Shown: positions 15,701-20,219 of the stretch, one piece after another | How positions within the stretch are numbered: the stretch's first letter is position 1 | How the letters are laid out: every line of letters begins with the position of its first letter | NCBI GenBank assembly: GCA_964415525.1 | Contig: CAYQAS010000078.1 | Location: 1-20,219 of the forward strand | Length of the DNA: 20,219 bases | Origin: CAZPUI01 sp964415525 | Lineage (GTDB): Bacteria > Acidobacteriota > Holophagae > Holophagales > Holophagaceae | Direction: 5' to 3' | The notes under the pieces: model-generated | Databases searched by the model: none | Told to the model about the DNA's origin: nothing | Seen by the model: the letters and a program-made list of their open reading frames with translations, nothing else | Program-made: the position numbers and the translations under genes

Positions 15701-17378
15701 TGGTGCTGCCGCCGGGACCGGTGGCAATCACCGTGTAGCTCCCGGTGTGGCTTCCGTCCAGGTTCGACAGGTTCAAGCTGCTGCCCGTAGCGCCATCGAG
15801 GGACGAGCCATCCTTCTGCCACTGGTAGGTGAAGGGTCCAGTGCCCTGCACCGAGCAGGTCAGGGTGGTTGTCGTACCTAGGGCAGGATTTCCGGCACTG
15901 GGGTGCGTCACGAAGCTGGGCTTGATCGGCAGCACCGTCAGCAGGGCTTCGGAACTGGTGGACGACTTCGACGCACCGTTGGTGACCACGACGGAGAATT
16001 TCGCGCCGTTGTCGGCGGCATAGATGGTGGCAGGCAGGGTGTAGGTGTTGGAGGTTGCGCCCTTCAGGGGCGACCCGTTCCGGAGCCACTGGTAGGTGAA
16101 GGGCAACGTACCCGTGGGGGAGGCGGTGAAAGTGACCGACGCGCCATCCTGCACCGACTGCGCCAGGGGACCAGCCAACACCGTTGTCTTGGGGATCACC
16201 TCCAGCGCCGCGGTACGGCTGGAAGTGACCTTTCCCACCACGTTGATGACATCCACCGAGTACGTTGTGCCCTGGTCCAGGCTGTAGGTCACCGTCGCCA
16301 GACGGAACTTATTGCCCAGGCCGCCGCCGACGGCCACGCCATTCCGCTTCCACTGATATTGGAAGGGGCCGGTGCCCTTGACATCGACCTGCCACGTGTG
16401 AGAACTGCCATCCGTCACGGTGGCGTCCGCGAGCCCTTCCACCACGGTGGCCCTGGGCGTCACGATCAACCGAGCCTCGTTGCTTCGAAAGCTCTGACCG
16501 CTGGGCCCCGTGACCATCACGGAGAAGCGCGCAAGGTTATCCATGCCGTAGACCACGGTGGGAATCGTGTAGCGGGCACCCTCTGCTCCGGGCAGCAACA
16601 CTCCCTCTCGAATCCATTGGAATTTGAAAGGACCCGTGCCAGAGGGATTCGCAACGAAGGTCGCGCTGGCTCCGTCTTCCGCCGTCTGATCCACCAGCAC
16701 CCCAGGCACCGCGAGCTGCGCCAGCACGGTCAGGGTCGCCTTGGCACTGGTGGTCACCGTTCCGGCCCCGTTGGTCACAGCCACATCAAAGGTGGCGCCG
16801 TGATCCTGGGCAAAATTCGTGGAAGGGAGCACGAGGCTCTCCCCAGAAGCACCCGGGATGTCCTTCTCATTCCTCCGCCACTGATATTTGAACGGCCCCG
16901 TTCCGGTCGCCAGGACACGGAACGTGACCCCTGAACCATCCGGTGCGACCTGGTCCCCAGGGCCGCTCAGGACGGTGGGCTTGGCCTTCACAGTGAGGGT
17001 CGCGGCACCGCTGCTCACCTGCCCGGTGGAATTGCTGACCAGCACCGAGACCTTGGCGCCCTGATCCCCAACGAAGCGCGCCGAGGACAACGTCCAGCTC
17101 GCGTTGGTGGCACTCGGGATGGGCGAACCCTCGCGTTGCCATTGATAGCGAAGACCCTCGCCCTGGGCGGAGACGGAAAACGTGGCAGCTTCCCCGTCCA
17201 TTACCACCTGATCGGTGGGCGACGTCACGATCACCGGCGCAGCCAGCTTCTTGGCATCGCCACCGCAAGCAAGGTGAATCACCAAGGCCGAGGCCACCGC
17301 CATTGTATATAAATAATAACTGGTTGCGGCACCAGACAAACCTTGCCTGACCCTGAACAGGGTGCTGTGCGTGCTCAT
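12702..17378 (-). CDS. Giant exported non-specific DNA/RNA endonuclease with seven Ig-like, PKD, cadherin-like and lamin-tail domains
   Basis: The 1558-residue product has an export signal (hydrophobic MAVASALVIHLAC near 26-38; possible but non-canonical lipobox, with His at -3). Seven Ig-like repeats of about 88 residues follow (44-657), each with a YQW or FQW core (for example GTGPFKYQWRRN). An Endonuclease_NS domain spans about 675-945 with the catalytic signature FDRGHMVMRSD (D758, general-base H761) and the metal-binding region MSNLVPQVSYYNQKLWNDLE. Next come a PKD domain (WTFGDG near 1005), three cadherin-like repeats of about 100 residues (1062-1358; TPEAGQTGTATIQVTAED type), and a lamin-tail-like domain (LIISQYYEGGSNNKWLEV, from about 1362). 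The start is secure: AGGAG lies 6 bases upstream. It probably degrades extracellular nucleic acid at the cell surface or after release. It has its own terminator and an AT-rich leader and is not in an operon. Confidence 0.93.
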   Translation of the reverse strand: MSTHSTLFRVRQGLSGAATSYYLYTMAVASALVIHLACGGDAKKLAAPVIVTSPTDQVVMDGEAATFSVSAQGEGLRYQWQREGSPIPSATNASWTLSSARFVGDQGAKVSVLVSNSTGQVSSGAATLTVKAKPTVLSGPGDQVAPDGSGVTFRVLATGTGPFKYQWRRNEKDIPGASGESLVLPSTNFAQDHGATFDVAVTNGAGTVTTSAKATLTVLAQLAVPGVLVDQTAEDGASATFVANPSGTGPFKFQWIREGVLLPGAEGARYTIPTVVYGMDNLARFSVMVTGPSGQSFRSNEARLIVTPRATVVEGLADATVTDGSSHTWQVDVKGTGPFQYQWKRNGVAVGGGLGNKFRLATVTYSLDQGTTYSVDVINVVGKVTSSRTAALEVIPKTTVLAGPLAQSVQDGASVTFTASPTGTLPFTYQWLRNGSPLKGATSNTYTLPATIYAADNGAKFSVVVTNGASKSSTSSEALLTVLPIKPSFVTHPSAGNPALGTTTTLTCSVQGTGPFTYQWQKDGSSLDGATGSSLNLSNLDGSHTGSYTVIATGPGGSTTSNSAALVVTTDLEITSQPQNQTVTAPDSPVFTVAGKAARTITYQWKKDGVAIDGAKGATYTFGDFTDLKTVPGSYTVVLNDGVMSLESNSVTFKVVAPHPFYQPAGQPIAKPARPLTVLPSLCVDAEKFPASAFILGYDESLKNPAWTAYADFKIHTNFPNGGGDYKTDTRLAFPQVGKGDMGTHGNTFYLTNGQGFDRGHMVMRSDVSYRYGSAAGDYATYMSNLVPQVSYYNQKLWNDLEEAVGGKIITGGFNNGLSEIFGRVWIYSGPIFTGATDYFIPSQNLYTKTPATLPPNTLTIAMPTACYKIMVAEPASGQTLPRVMAWVSSNRPYGDAESADIWKYATSVKRVEEMTGLDFFPDLPAGGTLDAWKANVDVRGWGATFEKASGPNVHMIKPSWDYVPMTTNPILKGDTLAVGTPMAFEGAATPNVSNGAATITEATWTFGDGATASGFTANHAYASANTYTVTFTAKDSDARTNSISRTITVVDPAGNLAPTISGLSNKTVRVGTTAPIPVTFSVGDDTTAAGSLGVSVVSANHALVLDENILVTNTNGSIRLDVTPEVGVIDNSTITVTVTDGLASTSKTFVFAVAANSAPVIAPDPLPAVSTTPGTVKNVAFTVSDDDVVTPAQVTVTSDNQALLKDSDIALVNTAGSCALALTPTAGQVGTAQVTVTATDSDHAVTTKSFILTVAYAGPTFTPSTLPNVSTDPGVSKVVTFTVADDVTPAGSIVVTATSDNETLVKNGTGITVQRNEGVISLTLTPEAGQTGTATIQVTAEDLDGAKTVKSFTLTASIAPKLIISQYYEGGSNNKWLEVTNIGATTYDAAVRPINLWLWMNPYNATAGTYSTIALTGTLAPGASLVVRNSSASLPVGYDFAGTLIASGNLTFNGDDLVFLSEAVSGSNGPAAFASRSDVIGENASSWTGATGTSNTPAYAKSMGCDRCYVRSKSVVSPNATFTTGEWTILDGAALSTTNLGLAYSAAKGTTNYLGFH

Positions 17379-17396
17379 CGTTGCTCCTATAAATCA

Positions 17397-17416
17397 CCCA
17401 AACCGTTAGGTTCGGG
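17397..17416 (-). promoter_or_regulatory. Hairpin in the nuclease mRNA leader just upstream of the ribosome binding site
   Basis: On the minus strand CCCGAACC and GGTTTGGG pair over 8 positions (one G-U) around the loop TAAC. It lies about 9 bases before the AGGAG site, where it could influence ribosome access or mRNA stability. I cannot match it to a known riboswitch class. Confidence 0.4.
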
Positions 17417-17422
17417 AGATTG

Positions 17423-17495
17423 AAAACGACGATTAAACGCAGCAATTTCGTGACATTTCGGTGAACTGGATGCCAATCAGGAAAGTCGTCGTTTT
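17423..17495. repeat. 10-bp inverted repeat in the nuclease leader, one arm ending in a T-run
   Basis: AAAACGACGA (17423-17432) and TCGTCGTTTT (17486-17495) are exact complements 53 bp apart. The right arm runs into seven T on the plus strand. It could be a regulator-binding pair or the base of a larger RNA fold in the nuclease 5' leader. Confidence 0.4.
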
Positions 17496-17571
17496 TTTCC
17501 ACATTTTTTATTGTCGCAGTAAGTAATTTTTTGCTTCTTTTATTTATTAATATTTTGCTCGAGATAATCAG
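17496..17571. other. AT-rich block in the 397-bp gap between the nuclease and mntA genes
   Basis: About 75 bp of runs of T and A (TTTTTTATTG, TTTTATTTATTAATATTTT) stand out sharply from the GC-rich surroundings. It probably contains the nuclease promoter (minus strand), with a low-melting or UP-like element, and perhaps a plus-strand promoter as well (GATAAT at 17561-17566). I cannot fix exact boxes. The remainder, 17572-17775, is GC-rich, with one imperfect hairpin at 17681-17702 and no gene I can support. Confidence 0.5.
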
Positions 17572-17680
17572 CCTACGCCAGGCTCACGCGCGTTCGGACG
17601 CCCAGACGTCCCCGCGACCTACGTTTCGGGTCTTTCGCGCAACTCGCGGTTCCATCGCTTTTGACTGAGGCAGACAGATA

Positions 17681-17702
17681 GGCGGGAAACCTCATTTCCG
17701 CC
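17681..17702. other. Imperfect hairpin upstream of mntA
   Basis: GGCGGGAAA (17681-17689) pairs with TTTCCGCC (17695-17702) with one bulged G and a 5-base loop. It lies 74 bp upstream of mntA and could be an operator for the toxin-antitoxin pair, whose autoregulation is not otherwise visible. Confidence 0.3.
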
Positions 17703-17775
17703 AATTCAAATGAAGCGAGAGTACGCGGTCATCCTGCCTCGGGGCCCGCTATCATGGCGCATCCCCTGCCCTGCC

Positions 17776-18066
17776 ATGCGCCGAGACACCGTCCTCGCCA
17801 TCCTCCAGAACCATCGCACCGACCTGGAATCCCTGGGTGTGACGACGTTGTCCCTCTTTGGTTCCACCGCCAGGGACGAGGCTCATGACGACAGCGATGT
17901 CGATCTGCTTGTGACCTTTCAGCGGGTTCCGACGTTCCTCACCTACATGGAGGCGAAGGCCGCCCTGGAGGGCTGGCTGGGCACCAAGGTCGATCTGGTC
18001 ACGCAGGATGGCCTGCTCGCACGGGTGCGCCCCAAAGTCATGGGGGAGGCGATCCATGTCCCGTGA
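17776..18066 (+). CDS. mntA: MntA-type nucleotidyltransferase antitoxin
   Basis: MntA antitoxins are minimal nucleotidyltransferases that neutralise the partner HepT by adding AMP groups to a Tyr next to its active site. The 96-residue product has the GSx10DxD signature (G29, S30, then D41 and D43) in LFGSTARDEAHDDSDVDLLV, and the third acidic residue D73 in TKVDLVT. ATG 17776 gives the family N-terminus (MRRDTVLAILQNH). An in-frame ATG at 17710 would add 22 residues unlike the family. No strong ribosome binding site is visible. Its stop overlaps the hepT start by 11 bp, so the pair is a coupled operon. Confidence 0.88.
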   Translation: MRRDTVLAILQNHRTDLESLGVTTLSLFGSTARDEAHDDSDVDLLVTFQRVPTFLTYMEAKAALEGWLGTKVDLVTQDGLLARVRPKVMGEAIHVP

Positions 18067-18421
18067 TCCCGGCCTGTACCTGGATGCCCTCGTCACGGGC
18101 ACGACAAAGGTGCTGGAAGCCACACGCCACCTGGATTTCGAGACGTTCTGCGAGGATTGGATCCTGCGTGACGCCGTGATCCGCAACCTCGAGGTGATCG
18201 GCGAATCCGCCCGCCGTCTGCCGGCGGCACTGAAGGCCCGACATCCCCAGGTGCCCTGGGACCACCTCGCCCGTCTGCGCGAGATTCTCGTCCACAGCTA
18301 TTTCCAGGTGGACGACGCCATCCTCTGGAGCCTGATCCAGGACCACCTGCCAGACCTCAAGACCGCAGCAGAGGAGCTCCTGGCGGAAGTCCCGCCAGGG
18401 CCAGCTTCTCCCCGCGGCTGA
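18056..18421 (+). CDS. hepT: HepT-type HEPN ribonuclease toxin
   Basis: HepT toxins are HEPN-fold RNases that cleave RNA (tRNA in studied cases) and dimerise. The 121-residue product is helical, with the conserved IRNLEVIGESARRLP and the HEPN active-site motif RX4HXY as R75, H80 and Y82 in LREILVHSYFQVDDAILW. Y82 is the expected target of AMP addition by MntA. ATG 18056 lies inside the end of mntA (11-bp overlap), giving translational coupling. Its last 65 bp overlap in antisense the 3' end of the GIY-YIG gene on the other strand. Key residues are intact, so the toxin looks functional. Confidence 0.88.
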   Translation: MSRDPGLYLDALVTGTTKVLEATRHLDFETFCEDWILRDAVIRNLEVIGESARRLPAALKARHPQVPWDHLARLREILVHSYFQVDDAILWSLIQDHLPDLKTAAEELLAEVPPGPASPRG

Positions 18422-18638
18422 GCCGCTTCACCACCAACTCCCGGCGCAACGCATCACCCCGGGATCCCACGGACTCTCGGTGGATCACTTCCAGGCCCCC
18501 GCGTCCCCGTGTGTACTTCGCGCCCTTGCCAGTCCGGTGCTGCGTGAGACGCCGTTCGACGTCGGTGGTGATACCCACATAGAGCGTTCCGTCCCCACAC
18601 CGCAGGATGTAGAGCCACCAGTCGCCCTCGGCCACCAT
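18357..18638 (-). CDS. UPF0213 GIY-YIG nuclease-like protein (YhbQ family)
   Basis: Small single-domain GIY-YIG proteins of the YhbQ/UPF0213 type are thought to act on nucleic acid, but their role is poorly defined. The 93-residue product shows LYI (9-11), LYVG (19-22), the catalytic Arg in ITTDVERRL (R29/R30), the family stretch GKGAKYTRGRGG, and the metal-binding Glu E67 in ALRRELVVKRLSRGEKLAL. ATG 18638 is chosen: its A is the last base of the upstream FliK-like stop codon (TGATG), with GGAAGGG 8 bases before it. GTG 18641 is the alternative. The final 65 bp run antisense to hepT. Confidence 0.88.
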   Translation of the reverse strand: MVAEGDWWLYILRCGDGTLYVGITTDVERRLTQHRTGKGAKYTRGRGGLEVIHRESVGSRGDALRRELVVKRLSRGEKLALAGLPPGAPLLRS

Positions 18639-20143
18639 CACACCAACCCTTCCCAGCCTCGGCCCGCCACAAGGGAGCGTAGGCTTGGCGCACCGGGATC
18701 GAGAGGCAACACGCGCACGTCAACCCGCTGGCCCGTTTCTGCCAACTCCTGTCGCATATCCTCCGCATCCAGCCATTCGGGATGTTCCGTCCAGATCCGC
18801 ACGGAGAGGCTGCCGGCGGTCGAGGCAAAGCCCACCCGCGTCTCTCCTAAACGGCTCAGGTGTGTGCCCATAAGCAGCCGCACGGGCCCATCCGAGGGAC
18901 CTCCTGGGGCCTCACGATCCTCCTCCCACTCCACCCAGAGCTGCATGGCCTGTCCCAGGAGACCAGGCATCGGCAGTTCAAAAAAGGCCGTCTGTTCCCG
19001 GGCCTGGAGCACATGGAACGGCGCCTCCTGAGGCGAGATGCGGGGATCGCCGAGGGCCCTCAGCCCCTCTCGAATCCAGGTTTCCAGTGACGAGGCAGCG
19101 GGTGTATCCCGAGCAGTGACCGATGTCGGGGCGAGGGATGCCATGGCCATCAAGGCCCGCTCCGCCGGAGTCTCGCCCGATTTCACACGCTTCTCAGCGA
19201 TCTCGGGCGAAGGATTTGCCGATGTGGCCGCTGGCTTGGCCTCGCCGCGACGAGTCGACTCCGAGGCCCGCTCCGCCACCGTGCCACGCTCCCGCGGCGG
19301 CCGGGTCATCCGGATCAGGATGTCATTCAATTCCATGGGCAGATCGGGATGCGACGCGAGAAAAGTCAGGATACGGGAGGCGACCTCCCCCCGTGTCAAG
19401 GCCAGTGCCGGAGCGGCCTCCGCGGGAATCGCCAGTGTTCCTAGAACCGTGGAACCCTGAGCGGGGACAGCCGTCGAAACCGGAGCTTCCCCTGCGGGGG
19501 ATTCTGCAACCAGCCGCACCGCCAGCTCAGAAGCAGAGGCTTGAGGCGGAAGGCCCAGGACCCGACTCAGCGTCACGCGCACCGCCAGGGGAAGCGCCTC
19601 CAGAGCCGCTGCCAGGGCTGTCCGAGATGGAATGACCTGGGGTGTTTCAGAGAGCATGGGCGTCGCCGCTGGCGTGGGAGATCCGGCCACTGGAGCCTTC
19701 GCCGGACTCGCCTCCTGCGATGCAAGGAACTGGGCCTGCAGTTCCTTGAGCGGAAGGAGACCAGAGCCCTCATCCGCCGCCAGGAGACGCTGGAGGAGGC
19801 CGAACGCCTCGCCCTGGAACAGCGGCACCAACAGAGCGGGTGGTGCCGGTGGGCGGGCCTCCAGGGTCTGAAGCCTTACCCCACCCGTCCCATCCTGCGC
19901 CGGACTCACCCGCACCTTCAGCGAAGTCCCCTCAGGAAAAGGCAACTGCCCTTCCGCCGTGATCACGGGCCCCGCATCGAATCGGATCCGCGTCCCCGTG
20001 GGTGTGAGCGCCTCCAGCAGGCCATCGAGGTCCTGCCCCAAGTAGGCCATGAGCAACTGCCCGTCCGGAACTGGCAGCTCGCCCTTCGACAGTACCTGTA
20101 GGCCCTGCAGCGAATTGACGACGGTAACGCCCACGGGATCCAT
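18638..20143 (-). CDS. FliK-like flagellar hook-length control protein
   Basis: FliK is exported by the flagellar type III apparatus and sets hook length, switching export specificity through FlhB. The 501-residue product has an N-terminal domain (1-110) with hydrophobic and acidic stretches (QLLMAYLGQDLDGLLEAL), a long Ala/Pro/Glu/Ser-rich middle (about 120-370) typical of FliK linkers, and a C-terminal domain (about 385-490) with the Flg_hook pattern: FFELPMPGLLGQAMQLWV, then VRLLMGTHLSRLGETRVGF and LAETGQRVDVRVLP. No other flagellar gene is visible, so the name rests on the C-terminal pattern and architecture. The upstream frame continues open to the window edge, but ATG 20143 is the best visible start. 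It is coupled to the GIY-YIG gene by a one-base overlap. Confidence 0.62.
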   Translation of the reverse strand: MDPVGVTVVNSLQGLQVLSKGELPVPDGQLLMAYLGQDLDGLLEALTPTGTRIRFDAGPVITAEGQLPFPEGTSLKVRVSPAQDGTGGVRLQTLEARPPAPPALLVPLFQGEAFGLLQRLLAADEGSGLLPLKELQAQFLASQEASPAKAPVAGSPTPAATPMLSETPQVIPSRTALAAALEALPLAVRVTLSRVLGLPPQASASELAVRLVAESPAGEAPVSTAVPAQGSTVLGTLAIPAEAAPALALTRGEVASRILTFLASHPDLPMELNDILIRMTRPPRERGTVAERASESTRRGEAKPAATSANPSPEIAEKRVKSGETPAERALMAMASLAPTSVTARDTPAASSLETWIREGLRALGDPRISPQEAPFHVLQAREQTAFFELPMPGLLGQAMQLWVEWEEDREAPGGPSDGPVRLLMGTHLSRLGETRVGFASTAGSLSVRIWTEHPEWLDAEDMRQELAETGQRVDVRVLPLDPGAPSLRSLVAGRGWEGLV

Positions 20144-20145
20144 GG

Positions 20146-20219
20146 CTAGAGGCTCAGCACACGACCTGCCCGAATGGGGCGGAAGAAAAGACCTGGCGGA
20201 GATCCCCCAGACCCCATTT
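20146..20219 (-). CDS. Possible C-terminal end of an upstream gene, cut by the window edge
   Basis: One minus-strand frame ends ...PPGLFFRPIRAGRVLSL with TAG at 20148-20146, just 2 bp before the FliK-like ATG. That spacing suggests an upstream operon member whose body lies outside the window. Too little is visible to name it, and another frame ending at an earlier TGA is also possible. Confidence 0.3.
   Translation of the reverse strand, partial: MGSGGSPPGLFFRPIRAGRVLSL

Noticed and set aside
14319..15881. 520-codon plus-strand open frame inside the nuclease gene
   Set aside because: It is antisense to the conserved nuclease core (DRGH motif). The translation is His/Gly/Arg/Val-rich with no recognisable fold, and there is no ribosome binding site.
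17379..17700. Cyclic-di-GMP or other known riboswitch upstream of the nuclease gene
   Set aside because: I looked for the c-di-GMP-I core (GGGCAAACC and CGCAAAGCC-type segments) and did not find it on either strand. The hairpins present do not match a class I know.
18008..18055. Upstream extension of hepT starting inside mntA at 18008
   Set aside because: It would add 16 Cys/Arg-containing residues not seen in HepT proteins and greatly lengthen the overlap with mntA. ATG 18056 gives the usual short coupled overlap.

Overview
This is a high-GC bacterial window with short intergenic gaps. Gene content suggests a Holophaga/Geothrix-type member of the Acidobacteriota: a BlaI/M56 pair, a TgpA-like transglutaminase, a very large Ig-repeat secreted nuclease and a flagellar FliK-like protein. 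That placement is inferred from gene content and style, not from a marker gene. I see no rRNA, tRNA, CRISPR array or insertion sequence.

Layout. Positions 1-3359 hold housekeeping genes: priA (minus strand, 3' end outside the window), divergent from tsaD and gatC. A perfect hairpin terminator separates gatC from a convergent gene for a small membrane protein with a zinc-ribbon-like motif and a Gly/Ser/Asp/Trp tail. Positions 4207-9525 form a plus-strand cell-envelope block: a TgpA-type membrane transglutaminase, a BlaI-type repressor overlapping an M56 metallopeptidase fused to a lytic transglycosylase domain, an inverted-repeat element, and a secreted NodB-type polysaccharide deacetylase. 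Positions 9685-12433 hold an unrecognised lipoprotein facing a YjbH-type outer-membrane protein across a shared hairpin. Positions 12702-17378 encode a 1558-residue surface or secreted non-specific nuclease, behind an unusually AT-rich leader. Positions 17776-20219 hold an MntA-HepT toxin-antitoxin pair whose 3' end overlaps in antisense a UPF0213 GIY-YIG gene, which is translationally coupled to an upstream FliK-like gene.

How the genes may work together. The most distinctive unit is blaI-M56-SLT. In the classical BlaR1/MecR1 system an M56 membrane protease with an extracellular penicillin-sensor domain inactivates the BlaI/MecI repressor. Here the extracytoplasmic part carries a lytic transglycosylase fold with its catalytic Glu, so the probable ligand or substrate is peptidoglycan itself. 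A tandem 14-bp repeat overlaps the predicted promoter just ahead of blaI and is a good candidate operator. The flanking transglutaminase and deacetylase genes fit an envelope-maintenance neighbourhood, but common regulation is not shown. The giant nuclease, YjbH and the deacetylase would all act at or outside the cell surface and could bear on extracellular DNA or polysaccharide; this is inference from location.
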